64,000 bases of DNA, from contig CAZYXZ010000002.1 of assembly GCA_964651395.1 (NCBI GenBank), positions 1 through 64,000 of the forward strand, written 5' to 3'. This stretch comes from CAZYXZ01 sp964651395. Its GTDB lineage: Bacteria > Actinomycetota > Actinomycetes > BP-191. The position numbers and the translations under genes were made by a program. The notes under the pieces were generated by a model, which was given only the letters and a program-made list of their open reading frames with translations, searched no databases and was not told the DNA's origin. Shown here piece by piece: positions 1 through 9,963 of this stretch (position 1 is its first letter; each line of letters opens with the position of its first letter).

Positions 1-7
1 TCGTGCC

Positions 8-1198
8 TCAGGCCGTGCGTTTACTACTCTCTGCCGCCGTCAGCCCCGCGTTGACAGGGCTTTCCCGTCCTAGATCTCCCCGTCCTCCCCCCCCCCCCCC
101 GGGCGGGCGGGGGGGGCCGGGGTGGGGGGGGGGGGGGGCGGGGGGGCGCCCCGCCCCCACGACCGGGTCGTCGACGGTCACGAGGTCCCCGCGCGCCTGC
201 ATGTGGGGGTCGGCGGCGATGTCCGCGGCGCTGTACGCCGTCGCCACGGGCACGTCGTGGGCCAGGCAGGCACGCTCGACGTCCTCCGCGGACAGGCCTG
301 CGCACCAGCCGGCCACCACACCGTTGATGACGTCGCCGTTCCTCGCCCGTTGCTCCAGCGTGCGGAACCGCTCGTCGTCGACCAGCTCGGGCCGCTCCAT
401 CGCCCGGCACAGCCGCGCGAAGTTCGCGTCCGAGCCGGCCACGATGCAGACGTACCGGCCGTCGGCCGTTGCGTAGTTGTCGAGCGGCGCGCTGTTGGCC
501 AGCCGGTTGCCCTCGCGACCGCGGACGACCCCCAGCCGGTCGTGGCCGGCGATCGTCCACTCGAGGATCCGCAGGATGGAGCCGTACAGAGGAGCGTCGA
601 CTACGCCGCCGACCCCCGTGCCACGGCCGGCCGCGTCGCGCGCGTACAGGAGCGCGAGGGCGGCTTCGGCGGCGAAGACGCCGGTCAGGTAGTCGGAGAC
701 CGTGACGCCCGGCCGCACCGGGGGACGGTCGGGGTAGCCGGTGAGATGGAGCAGCCCGCCGTACGCGATGCCCATGCGGTCCAGCCCCGGTCGCTGGGAG
801 TACGGGCCGTCCTGGCCGAAGACGCTGATCCGCACGTAGACCAGGCTCGGGTCGAAGCGGTCGGGGCCGAGGTCCCAGCCCTCCATGGTGCCGGGGCGGA
901 AGTTCTCGACGAGGACGTCGCAGTGCGCGGCCAGCCGGCGGAGCAGGTCCTGGCCGGCCGGTTGCCGCAGGTCGCAGGTCACCGAACGCCGGCCGCGCCC
1001 CTCGACCGCCCAGAAGAGGGAGTAGCTGCCCTCGTCGGTGTCGGCGAACGGCCCGATGGTGCGCATGAAGTCGCCGCTGCCGGGCTGCTCGACCTTGACC
1101 ACGTCGGCACCGAGCTCGCCGAGGAGTCCGGCGCAGAACGGGGCACTGATCCGCGTGCCGACATCGAGGACGCGCAGTCCTTCGAGCGGTCCGGTCAC
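8..1198 (-). CDS. CaiB/BaiF family (class III) CoA-transferase, 3' end corrupted
   Basis: Probably moves CoA between an acyl-CoA and a free acid through an aspartyl-CoA anhydride. The N-terminus (GLRVLDVGTRISAPFCAGLLGELGADVVKVE) and VENFRPGTMEGWDLG are typical of the family. The conserved catalytic Asp is D169 in the VSDYLTG stretch. The GTG start at 1198 overlaps the stop of the hydratase gene (GTGA), so the two are co-transcribed. About 396 residues is the usual length, but roughly the last 45 residues (from about position 145 down) are proline/glycine nonsense encoded by a C/G homopolymer block. They lack the usual C-terminal hydrophobic helix, so the true end is probably lost to a sequence or assembly error. 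Confidence 0.85.
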   Translation of the reverse strand: MTGPLEGLRVLDVGTRISAPFCAGLLGELGADVVKVEQPGSGDFMRTIGPFADTDEGSYSLFWAVEGRGRRSVTCDLRQPAGQDLLRRLAAHCDVLVENFRPGTMEGWDLGPDRFDPSLVYVRISVFGQDGPYSQRPGLDRMGIAYGGLLHLTGYPDRPPVRPGVTVSDYLTGVFAAEAALALLYARDAAGRGTGVGGVVDAPLYGSILRILEWTIAGHDRLGVVRGREGNRLANSAPLDNYATADGRYVCIVAGSDANFARLCRAMERPELVDDERFRTLEQRARNGDVINGVVAGWCAGLSAEDVERACLAHDVPVATAYSAADIAADPHMQARGDLVTVDDPVVGAGRPPAPPPPHPGPPRPPGGGGGGRGDLGRESPVNAGLTAAESSKRTA

Positions 1199-2037
1199 GT
1201 GCCGTCGGGTACGTCGCCGCGGTCGCGGTCGGCGAAGACTTCCTTCATCGACGACTTCGTCTTGCGCTCCTCGAGCGCGTTGAGTGCGGTCGCGGTGTTG
1301 TGCGTGAAGTGATGCACCATGAAGTGGTGCCGCCAGGAGTGGCCCTTGCCCATGAACTCCGCGGCCTGGTTGATCGAACCTTTCACCATCTGCGCGGTGA
1401 TCGGCGGCACGAGCGCGACCTTGTCGGCGAGCTCGCCGGTCGCCTGCTCCAGATCGCCGCGGGGGACGACGCGATTCACGAGGCCGAGGCGCCAGGCCTC
1501 CTGCGCGTCGATCTTGTCGCCGGTGAAGAGGAACTCCTTCGCCTTGCGGAAGCCGAGCTCCCACGGCTCCACCAGCAGCTCGACGCCCGCGCCGGTCATG
1601 CGCAGGACGGGATTGGAGAAGTAGGCGTCGTCGGCGGCGACGATGAGGTCGCACATGGCGGCGAGCATGAGCCCCGCGGCGACGCACGCGCCTTGGACGG
1701 CGGCGATCGTCGGCTTGCGGAAGTTGTAGAGCGCGAGGCAGCGGTCGACGTACATCTGCTGCTCGTGGCGCATCTTGCCCTCGGGCGTCTCGCGCATCTT
1801 GCGCCACTCGTCCGGCTCGACGTCGCCGACGATCGCCTTGAGGTCGTGCCCGGCGCTCCAGTGGTCACCGGCCGCGGCGAGGACGACGACGCGAACGGAG
1901 TCGTCCGCGTCGGCGGTGCGCAGCGCGTCGTCGAGAGCGTCGATGAGCGCGGTGTTCTGCGCGTTGCGGACCTCGGGCCGGTTCAGGGTCAGCCACGCGA
2001 CGGCACCACGCTGGTCGTAGAGCAGCTCGTCGCTCAT
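1195..2037 (-). CDS. Enoyl-CoA hydratase/isomerase (crotonase) family protein
   Basis: 280-residue crotonase-fold enzyme, probably hydrating a trans-2-enoyl-CoA or a related intermediate in beta-oxidation. The two oxyanion-hole segments are visible: SAGHDLKAI near residue 62 and GACVAAGLMLA near 115. The C-terminal part (about 215-280), rich in His and Lys/Arg, is longer than in the minimal family. First gene of a two-gene operon with the CoA-transferase. The reverse-strand sequence TAACCT followed by 6 nt before the ATG looks like a leaderless promoter. A palindromic element (2059-2139) lies immediately upstream. Exact substrate unknown. Confidence 0.85.
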   Translation of the reverse strand: MSDELLYDQRGAVAWLTLNRPEVRNAQNTALIDALDDALRTADADDSVRVVVLAAAGDHWSAGHDLKAIVGDVEPDEWRKMRETPEGKMRHEQQMYVDRCLALYNFRKPTIAAVQGACVAAGLMLAAMCDLIVAADDAYFSNPVLRMTGAGVELLVEPWELGFRKAKEFLFTGDKIDAQEAWRLGLVNRVVPRGDLEQATGELADKVALVPPITAQMVKGSINQAAEFMGKGHSWRHHFMVHHFTHNTATALNALEERKTKSSMKEVFADRDRGDVPDGT

Positions 2038-2058
2038 GGCAGCAGGTTACCGGTGCCT

Positions 2059-2139
2059 AGTGGTCTGTCTCAGGAATGACTGTCCCCTGCTGTCCGGCTG
2101 GAGCCGACATCAGGCAACTCATTCCTGAGACAGACCACT
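2059..2139. repeat. 81-bp palindromic element with perfect 21-bp terminal inverted repeats (MITE-like)
   Basis: Positions 2059-2079 and 2119-2139 are perfect reverse complements. The 39-bp core is itself imperfectly palindromic (TGTCCGGCT against AGCCGACA), so the element can fold almost end to end. The right arm supplies the last six codons (SGLSQE) and the stop of the upstream PH-domain gene. I see no target-site duplication. It could be a miniature transposable element or a very long terminator hairpin. Confidence 0.7.
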
Positions 2140-2565
2140 GGCCGCCACGATGGCGTTCAGCTCCGCGAGGAGCTTGCGCATCGACCGGCCGGGCACGGTG
2201 ACCGGCGAGAGGTCCTCCAATGCGCGGACGGCGATGGTGCGGCCGCTCTCGAGGAGCAGGTAGCCGCCGTAGGCGTTCTCGGGGTGCCGCTCAGGGGGGT
2301 AGTAGAAGCAGCGCACTGCGCTGGTCGGGATGCGGTGAGTACGGAAGGTGTTCCGCACGACGACCTCGTGCGCACTCGCGTCGAGCCGGGCCCGAACCGC
2401 CAGGACACTGACGACGGCCGTCGTCCAGCCGGCCAGCGAGAACTGCCACGGCTTGCCCGGCCACCCGAGCGCGACGCCGACCGCAGTCCCGATGACGCCG
2501 ATGCCGCAGAAGACCGCGGGGCGGACGCGGATCGAGTCCCTGCGGTGCCGGACGAAGGCGGTCAT
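2119..2565 (-). CDS. Small membrane protein with PH-like domain
   Basis: 148-residue hypothetical protein. Residues about 15-58 hold two hydrophobic segments (PAVFCGIGVIGTAVGVALGW and FSLAGWTTAVVSVLAV). They are followed by a soluble region with the pattern of a bacterial PH domain (VVVRNTFRTHRIPTSAVRCF, then GGYLLLESGRTIAVRAL). Function unknown. Its stop codon and last six residues come from the palindromic element at 2059-2139, so the native C-terminus may have been altered. Three bases separate it from the acyl-CoA dehydrogenase gene upstream, suggesting co-transcription. Confidence 0.6.
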   Translation of the reverse strand: MTAFVRHRRDSIRVRPAVFCGIGVIGTAVGVALGWPGKPWQFSLAGWTTAVVSVLAVRARLDASAHEVVVRNTFRTHRIPTSAVRCFYYPPERHPENAYGGYLLLESGRTIAVRALEDLSPVTVPGRSMRKLLAELNAIVAASGLSQE

Positions 2566-2568
2566 CGG

Positions 2569-3756
2569 CTAGGTCGACTGCGGTTCACGGGGTAGGCCGA
2601 GCACCCGCTCTCCGACGATGTTGCGCTGGATCTCGTTCGTGCCCGCCCAGATCGAGGCGCCCTGGTAGTAGAGGTAGGACCGCTGCCAGCTGCCGTCGCC
2701 CGGGTTGCCCTCGGCGCCCTGCCACAGCGGGCTCGCGGCGCCGAGCACGGCCATCGCGACGTCGTGCATGCGCTGGCTCATCTCGCTCCAGTACAGCTTC
2801 AGCGCGCTGCCTTCGGGCCCCGGGTCGCCCCCCTCGGCCAGTCGCGAGAGCGAGCGCCAGTTGTGCAGCTGGAACAGACGCACCTCGACGTAGCACTCGG
2901 CCAGCCGCTGCCGCAGCCGCGGGTTGTCGAACGCGCCCTGCCGCTCGGCCAGGTGCAGCAGCTCGTCGAGCAGCTGCGTGTGGATCACGAGCTGGCGAGG
3001 TGACGTCCCTCTCTCGTGCGACAAGGTGGAGCTGGTGACGCGCCAGCCGTCGTTGACGGCGCCGACCACCTGGTCGTCCGGCACGACGACCGCGTCGAGG
3101 TAGACCTCGTTGAACTCCGCTTCGCCGGTGAGCTGCCGTAGCGGTCGCACCTCCACGCCGGGCGCGTGCATGTCGACCACGAGGAAGCTGATGCCCTTGT
3201 GCTTCGCCGCCGTCGGGTCGGTGCGCGCGAGGCAGAGCCCCCAGTCGGCGTACTGGGCGTACGACGTCCAGACCTTCTGCCCCGTGACCGCCCAGCCGCC
3301 GTCGACGCGCTCCGCGCGCGTGGTCAGTGACGCGAGGTCGGAGCCGGCGCCCGGCTCGCTGAACAGCTGGCACCAGATCTCCTCGGCCGCGAGGATTCCC
3401 GGCAGCCAGCGCTGCTTCTGCGCCTCGGTGCCATGGGCGAGAAGGGTCGGTCCGGCCAGGTTGACGCCGATCCGCCCGACCAGCTCGGGAGCGCCGACCC
3501 GAGCCAGCTCCTCCTGGACGATGAAGTGCTCGATCGGGCCGACGCCGCGGCCGCCGTACTCCTCGGGCCACGCGACGCCGACCCACCGGCCGCCGGCCAG
3601 CGCCGACTGCCACGAGCGCAGGAAGGCGACCTCCTCGTCGAGGTCGGCGTGCCGCGGGGCGCGACCGGCCGCGAGGTCCCACGTCGCGTGCGCGGTCAGC
3701 CACGCCCGCAGCTCGGCGCGGAACTCCTGCTGCGCCGGCGTCGGGGCGAGATCCAC
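2569..3756 (-). CDS. Acyl-CoA dehydrogenase (FadE family)
   Basis: FAD-dependent alpha,beta-dehydrogenase of an acyl-CoA; 395 residues, full length. Family blocks seen: GVAWPEEYGGRG, LFSEPGAGSDLASL, GQKVWTSYAQYADWG and the C-terminal IWAGTNEIQRNIVGERVLGLP. The MCAD-position glutamate before GT is alanine here. A Glu in LSHERG occupies the position used as catalytic base by isovaleryl-CoA dehydrogenase. It resembles the larger subunits of mycobacterial heteromeric FadE pairs acting on steroid side chains. It is divergent from a shorter FadE gene at 3804 across an operator palindrome, and the two may form one heterotetramer (inference). GTG start with CACAAT 6 nt upstream. Confidence 0.88.
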   Translation of the reverse strand: MDLAPTPAQQEFRAELRAWLTAHATWDLAAGRAPRHADLDEEVAFLRSWQSALAGGRWVGVAWPEEYGGRGVGPIEHFIVQEELARVGAPELVGRIGVNLAGPTLLAHGTEAQKQRWLPGILAAEEIWCQLFSEPGAGSDLASLTTRAERVDGGWAVTGQKVWTSYAQYADWGLCLARTDPTAAKHKGISFLVVDMHAPGVEVRPLRQLTGEAEFNEVYLDAVVVPDDQVVGAVNDGWRVTSSTLSHERGTSPRQLVIHTQLLDELLHLAERQGAFDNPRLRQRLAECYVEVRLFQLHNWRSLSRLAEGGDPGPEGSALKLYWSEMSQRMHDVAMAVLGAASPLWQGAEGNPGDGSWQRSYLYYQGASIWAGTNEIQRNIVGERVLGLPREPQST

Positions 3757-3772
3757 TGCCCCATTGTGACCG

Positions 3773-3786
3773 TGACACGGGTGTCA
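3773..3786. promoter_or_regulatory. Operator palindrome TGACACGGGTGTCA
   Basis: Member of the TGACRCNNRYGTCA set. It sits between two divergent acyl-CoA dehydrogenase genes (starts 3756 and 3804) and can control both. On the plus side it is followed four bases later by TAATCT, a likely -10 box seven bases before the GTG. On the minus side a CACAAT box is six bases before the GTG. A bound protein would block both promoters. Confidence 0.75.
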
Positions 3787-3803
3787 GGGTTAATCTGCGC
3801 CTC

Positions 3804-4739
3804 GTGCATTTCGACCTGTCCGCCGACCAGAGCGCGCTGCGCGACGCGGCACGCGACCTGCTCGACGCGGCCGCGTCGCCGGAGCGCGTGCGCGCGGCGC
3901 TCGGCACGCCGTACGACGAGCGGCTCTGGCAGCAGATGGCCGAGCAGGGCTGGCCGGGCGTCCTCGAGATGGGCTGGGTCGAGGCGGCGGTCCTCGCCGA
4001 GGAGGTCGGCCGGCACGTCGCGCCGGCCCCGTGGCTCTCGTCCGTCCTGGCCGGCGTCGAGAGCGGCATCGGCTGCGTGAGCTTCGGCACCGGGCCGGTC
4101 ATCGACGCCCCCGTCGCCGACCTCGCCCTGGTCGTCACGGAGGAGAGCGTCACGTCGTACGACATCTCGGGCCGCCGGCCGGCTGCCGAACCCGCTATGG
4201 ACCAGACGCGCTCGCTCGGCTGGCTCGACGTCGACGGGCTGGCCGGCACGCAGGTCGGCGACGCGGCCGCCGCCACCGCACTGCTCGACCGCGGAGCGAC
4301 GCTGTACGCCGCCGAGCTGCTGGGTCTGTCCGACCGGATGCTCGAGGTGAGCGTCGCCTACGCGAAGGTGCGCGAGCAGTTCGGGCGGCCGATCGGCTCG
4401 TTCCAGGCCGTGAAGCACCGCTGCGCCGACATGCTGGTCGACGTCGAGGGGATGCGGTCCGCCGTGTACTACGCCGCGTGGGCGATCGACGCGGACGCGC
4501 CGGACGCCTCTCTCGCCGCGTCGACGGCCAAGGCCTGGGCGTCCGACGCCTCGCGTCGCGTGATGGCCTCGGCGCTGCAGGTGCACGGCGGCATCGGCTT
4601 CACCTGGGAGCACGACCTGCACCTCTACCTGAAGCGCGCACAGCTCGACCAGGTCACCTTCGGCGACGCCGCCTTCCACCGCGAGCGCATCGCGAGGCTC
4701 CTCCGCGACCGGCTCACCGCCGGCACCCCGGTCTGGTAG
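3804..4739 (+). CDS. Acyl-CoA dehydrogenase, short FadE type
   Basis: 311 residues, shorter than the usual 380-400. Conserved blocks lie in the C-terminal half: REQFGRPIGSFQAVKHRCADM and ALQVHGGIGFTWEHDLHLYLKRA. The N-terminal half is abbreviated. Short FadE proteins of this kind pair with a full-length FadE to form alpha2beta2 enzymes in actinobacterial steroid side-chain degradation (known for FadE28-FadE29 and FadE26-FadE27). The divergent full-length gene at 2569-3756 is the obvious partner. The GTG start lies 7 nt after TAATCT, suggesting a leaderless mRNA. One base separates its stop from the convergent ligase gene. Confidence 0.85.
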   Translation: MHFDLSADQSALRDAARDLLDAAASPERVRAALGTPYDERLWQQMAEQGWPGVLEMGWVEAAVLAEEVGRHVAPAPWLSSVLAGVESGIGCVSFGTGPVIDAPVADLALVVTEESVTSYDISGRRPAAEPAMDQTRSLGWLDVDGLAGTQVGDAAAATALLDRGATLYAAELLGLSDRMLEVSVAYAKVREQFGRPIGSFQAVKHRCADMLVDVEGMRSAVYYAAWAIDADAPDASLAASTAKAWASDASRRVMASALQVHGGIGFTWEHDLHLYLKRAQLDQVTFGDAAFHRERIARLLRDRLTAGTPVW

Positions 4740-4740
4740 C

Positions 4741-6161
4741 TCAGAACATCTCGCGCAGTGCGGCGCGATCGGGCTTGCCGACGGTCAGCACCGGCAGCTC
4801 GGTGATGCGGAGCACACGCTCGGGCGTCTTGAAGCGCGCGAGACCCACCGCTGCGCAGTGCGCCGCGACCTCCTCGACGTCGATGTCGCGGTCGGCGATC
4901 ACGGCCAGTCCGACGCGCTCCCCGTAGACGTCGTCGGGAACGCCGACTACGACGCACTGATGCACACCGGGCAGGCCCGCGCACGCCGCCTCGACGTCGG
5001 CGGGGCTGATGTTCTCGCCGCCCCGGATGATGATGTCGCTGAGCCGCCCCGTGAGGGTCAGCCAGCCCTGGTCGTCGAGCGACCCGGCATCCCCGGTCCG
5101 GAACCAGTCGTCCGGGTCGTGAGCGGCGCCGCCGAGGTAGCCCGCGAACAGCTCGCTGCCGCGGACGACGATCTCGCCGTCGTCGACGCGCACCTCGACG
5201 TCGCCGACGGGCCGGCCATCCGTCGCCCAACCGCGTTCGACCGGGTCGCCGGCGTGCGCGGTGGTCACCGTCGGCGCCTCGGTCGAGCCATACGTCCGCT
5301 TCACGACGGCACCGAACTCGCGGGCCGCGCGCTCCGCGAACTCGCGGGTCACCCCGGCACCACCGCTCGAGATCAGGCGCACCGACGCGACGCGGTCCTT
5401 CGAGAAGCCCGGGTCGGCCATGAGCTGCACGAAGAACGTCGTCGGGCCGATCATGAACGAGACCCGCTCCCGCTCGATCAGCTCGAGCGCGTGCGCCGGC
5501 GACCACCGGTCCATGAGCACCGTCGTCATGCCGGCAGCCCCGGGCAGCAGCACGCCGTTCAGCAGGCCGGAGACATGAGCCAGCGGCGCCGGCAGCAGTA
5601 CGACGTCGGCTGAGGTCAGGCCATGGACGCGCACCATGAGCTCCGCCTTGTACGCCAGCGCTTCGGCGGTGTGCCTCACGATCTTGGGGACACCGGAGGA
5701 GCCGGACGTCGCCAGCAGCACGGCATCCGGACCGGGGCCGCCATCTCGCTCGGGGACTTCCCCGTGTGCGTCCGGAAGAGGCTGCGGGGACCGGTCCTTG
5801 ATCGGCGACCCCAGCAGACCGGTGAAGCTGCTGCTACGGATGCCGCGCACGGTGAGCGCGCCGCGCAGGTGGGGCATCCCCTCGCCGACGAGCACCGCCC
5901 GCGCCGAGAGCCGGCGTACCAGCGCCTCGGCCTCCATGAGGGACAGCCGATGGTGCAGCGGCGCGGCGGTCGCGTCGAGCTGCCAGCACGCGTGGTAGCA
6001 GGCGATCGCCTCCCACCAGTTCGGCAGCCACCAGGCCACGACGTCGCCCGGGCCCACGCCGGCCGCGGCGAGGCCGGCGGCCAGCCGCACGGCCTGGTCC
6101 TTCATGTCCCCTGAGGCGCGTCGAATGCCGTCGTCCACGACGTTGGGGGCCGCCAGGGTGG

Positions 6162-6180
<19 letters not shown>
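4741..6180 (-). CDS. AMP-forming acyl-CoA ligase (ANL superfamily)
   Basis: 479-residue adenylate-forming enzyme, probably converting a carboxylic acid, ATP and CoA to acyl-CoA. Visible motifs: P-loop LLATSGSSGVPKIVRHT, YGSTEAP (A5), DDWFRTGDAG (A7), LTGRLSDIIIRGGENISP (A8) and the C-terminal lysine motif LTVGKPDRAAL. The ATG at 6180 is used because the protein then begins just before the usual N-terminal helix. It overlaps the 3' end of the upstream acyl-CoA dehydrogenase by 19 bases, so the two are translated from one transcript starting near 7370. Substrate not deducible. Confidence 0.88.
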
Positions 6181-7370
<1,190 letters not shown>

Positions 7371-7386
7371 GGCCCGCCCTCCCCTC

Positions 7387-7400
7387 TGACGCCGACGTCA
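7387..7400. promoter_or_regulatory. Operator palindrome TGACGCCGACGTCA
   Basis: Lies in the 50-base gap between the divergent acyl-CoA dehydrogenase (start 7370) and the GGDEF/EAL gene (start 7421). It matches TGACRCNNRYGTCA. It would couple a cyclic-di-GMP gene to the same control as the catabolic genes. Confidence 0.75.
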
Positions 7401-7420
7401 GTTTTCGGGGAGTCTAGGGG

Positions 7421-9862
7421 GTGAAGCGAGCGACGCCGCAGGCCGATGGGATAGGGGAAGGGGGGTTCGTGCAGCAGCTGCCCGGCCGGTTCCGGCATGC
7501 CGTCCTCGCGTCCATCCCGACGACGGCGGCCCTGTTCGTGCTGCTCGTCGTCGCCCCCGAGGTGCGGTCCACGACGTGGATCAACGACATGATCGAGATG
7601 GCCGTGCCCGGTGGCCTGGCCGGTGCCTGCCTGTTCGCGGCCCGCCGGCACGAGGGCCGGGCGCGCCGCGGCCTCTACCTGCTCGCCGCGTCGATGGCCT
7701 CGTGGGCGCTCGGCCAGGCGATCTGGAACTACTACGAGCTCGGCCTGAACAAGGAAGTCCCGACTCCGGGCGTCGCGGACGTCTTCTACCTCGCGCAGGT
7801 GCCGCTCGCCGTCGCCGCCATCCTCGTGCTGCCGACCAGCCGGATGGCGCTGCGACCGAAGCTGCGCACGGTCCTCGACGGGCTGATCGTCGCGGCCGCC
7901 GTCCTGGTGTGCAGCTGGGTCATCGTGCTCGAGCGCATCTACCAGAACCGCGACACCGACGTCGCGAGCATGATCGTCAACCTCGCCTACCCGATCGGCG
8001 ACGTCGCGATGATCGTGATGGTCCTGCTGGTGCTGTCGCGCGCGGGGAAGGCGTGGCGACCGCACCTGCTGATGATCGGGATCGGCATGGTCGCGATCGC
8101 GGTGGCGGACAGCACCTACGCCTACCTCGACGCGACCGACCGGTACGGCGTCAACAACGTCATCGACATCGGCTGGGTCGTGGGCTTCCAGCTGATCGGC
8201 TTGGCCGCGCTGCTGGACACACCGGACGACGTCGCCGTCGAGGACGTGGGGATTGCGCGCACGGAGGTGTACCTGCCCTTCGCCGCACTCCTCGCCGCGG
8301 TCGTCGTGACCACCGTGCAGATGGTGCGCGAGGGCAAGGTCGGCACGTTCATCTTCACGGTCGGGTCGCTCACCCTGCTGCTCGTGCTGGCCCGGCAGAT
8401 GAGCACGCTCAGCGACAACCGGCAGCTCACCGAGCGGTTGCTGCAGACGCAGCGCGAGCTCCAGGAGGTCGTCGACGGGCTGCGCACGCGCGAGGAGGAC
8501 CTGACCCACCGGGCGTTCCACGACCCACTCACGAAGCTGCCCAACCGTGCGCTGTTCCGTGACCGGCTCGAGCACGCGCTCGCCCTGCGCCGCAGCGAGT
8601 CGCACCCGCCCGCCGTGCTCTTCCTCGACCTCGACGACTTCAAGCGGGTCAACGACCACGGGGGGCACGCGGTCGGCGACGAGCTGCTGATCGCGGTCGC
8701 CGAGCGCTTGCGTGCGTGCGTGCGACCGAGCGACACGCTGGCGCGCTTCGGCGGCGACGAGTTCGCGGTGCTGCTGGAGGAGACCGACGGACTGGACCCG
8801 ACGAGCATCGCGCAGCGGGTCGTCGACGCACTCCAGGCGCCGTTCAACCTGGCCAGCGGCCAGCTCACCGTGCGCGCGAGCATCGGCATCGCGGTGAGCC
8901 ACCCCGGGGCGCAGACCTGGGAGGAGCTGCTGCAGGGCGCGGACGTCGCGATGTACTCCGCGAAGAGCCACGGCAAGGGTCGCTGGGAGCTCTACGAGCC
9001 CGAGATGCACGCAGCCGCCGCCGAGCGGCAGAAGATGCTCGCGGACCTCGGTGTCGCGACCCGCATGGGAGAGGTCGCGGTGCAGTACCAGCCGGTCTGC
9101 GAGCTCTCGAGCGGCGACGTCGTCGCGGTCGAGGCGCTGTTGCGCTGGGCGCACCCGGTGCACGGCCTGCTGCGACCGGATGCCTTCCTCGAGATGGCCG
9201 AGCGCAGCGGGATCATCCACGACCTCGGTCGTGCGCTGTTCGACCAGTCGACACGGCAGCTGCGGGAGTGGCAGAAGCGCTGGCCGGCGAACGCGCCGCT
9301 GTCCCTCGTCGTGAACGTCTCCGGCGAGCAGCTGTCCCGGCCGAGCTTCGTGGCCGACGTCGGGGCGGTGATCGAGCGCGCCGGCATCCGGCCGGCGAGT
9401 CTCGTCATCGAGGTCACCGAGCAGAGCCTGGCGGGCGAGAAGGAGCAGGCCGAGAAGCAGGTGCTCGAGGAGCTGCGCGCGATCGGCGTACGGATCTCGC
9501 TGGCCAACTTCGGCATCGGCCTGTCCTCGCTGGGTCACCTGTCCGGGTTCCCGATCGACATGCTCAAGCTGCCCGCGCAGTTCGTCCGTGACATCGACAG
9601 CGGCGACGGGGACGCGGCCGGACTGGCCCGCGCGATCCTCAGGCTGGGGCAGAGCCTCGCGCTGGACACCGTCGCCGAGAGCGTCGAGCGCGAGAGCCAG
9701 GCGGAGCAGCTGCTCCAGCTCGGCTGTGGCTACGCGCAGGGCTACCTGTTCTCCGAACCGCTGTCCGCGGCGGAGATGACCTACCTGCTGTCGACGGCCG
9801 AAGCCGGCATCGACTGGCGCCGGGGCGCACCCCCGCGCAAGGCCACCGCCCCCCTGCACTAG
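7421..9862 (+). CDS. Membrane GGDEF-EAL protein; diguanylate cyclase with degenerate EAL domain
   Basis: 813 residues. Residues about 25-325 form a multi-helix membrane sensor region. A short linker leads to a GGDEF domain (about 360-525) with intact FGGDEF near 442-448 and an upstream RPSD that fits the product-inhibition I-site (RxxD five residues before GGDEF). It is therefore probably an active cyclic-di-GMP synthase. The EAL domain (about 540-800) keeps EALLRW and EVTEQS. The DDFGTG metal motif is ANFGIG and the following K-I-D is K-L-P, so phosphodiesterase activity is probably lost. An alternative GTG start at 7469 follows a GGGGAAGGGGGG stretch. An operator palindrome lies 21 bases upstream of the first start. 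Confidence 0.87.
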   Translation: MKRATPQADGIGEGGFVQQLPGRFRHAVLASIPTTAALFVLLVVAPEVRSTTWINDMIEMAVPGGLAGACLFAARRHEGRARRGLYLLAASMASWALGQAIWNYYELGLNKEVPTPGVADVFYLAQVPLAVAAILVLPTSRMALRPKLRTVLDGLIVAAAVLVCSWVIVLERIYQNRDTDVASMIVNLAYPIGDVAMIVMVLLVLSRAGKAWRPHLLMIGIGMVAIAVADSTYAYLDATDRYGVNNVIDIGWVVGFQLIGLAALLDTPDDVAVEDVGIARTEVYLPFAALLAAVVVTTVQMVREGKVGTFIFTVGSLTLLLVLARQMSTLSDNRQLTERLLQTQRELQEVVDGLRTREEDLTHRAFHDPLTKLPNRALFRDRLEHALALRRSESHPPAVLFLDLDDFKRVNDHGGHAVGDELLIAVAERLRACVRPSDTLARFGGDEFAVLLEETDGLDPTSIAQRVVDALQAPFNLASGQLTVRASIGIAVSHPGAQTWEELLQGADVAMYSAKSHGKGRWELYEPEMHAAAAERQKMLADLGVATRMGEVAVQYQPVCELSSGDVVAVEALLRWAHPVHGLLRPDAFLEMAERSGIIHDLGRALFDQSTRQLREWQKRWPANAPLSLVVNVSGEQLSRPSFVADVGAVIERAGIRPASLVIEVTEQSLAGEKEQAEKQVLEELRAIGVRISLANFGIGLSSLGHLSGFPIDMLKLPAQFVRDIDSGDGDAAGLARAILRLGQSLALDTVAESVERESQAEQLLQLGCGYAQGYLFSEPLSAAEMTYLLSTAEAGIDWRRGAPPRKATAPLH

Positions 9863-9880
9863 GCGTCAACAGACGACGAC

Positions 9881-9942
9881 GGCGCGGGGTTGGGGCCCCG
9901 CTTTGCGGAGGAGGCGTGGGTTGGGGTGCCCGCGCCGGGAAA
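9881..9942 (+). repeat. Dispersed double-hairpin intergenic repeat, copy 1
   Basis: About 62 bases, shared with 15989-16054, 35391-35456 and (reverse) 55082-55145. It holds CCGC-TTT-GCGG and GGCGTGGG-N8-CCCGCGCC. The T here differs from the C of the other copies but still pairs as G-U in plus-strand RNA. It lies after the GGDEF/EAL gene and eight bases before an operator palindrome. Confidence 0.8.
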
Positions 9943-9949
9943 TAGACTC

Positions 9950-9963
9950 TGACGCGTGCGTCA
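9950..9963. promoter_or_regulatory. Operator palindrome TGACGCGTGCGTCA overlapping the ligase start
   Basis: Covers the GTG start codon at 9956. TAGACT (9943-9948) is a likely -10 box seven bases before the start, so the message appears leaderless. The operator would sit over the transcription start. Confidence 0.75.

Noticed and set aside
2059..2139. Insertion sequence
   Set aside because: Only 81 bases with no transposase frame; called a MITE-like palindrome instead.
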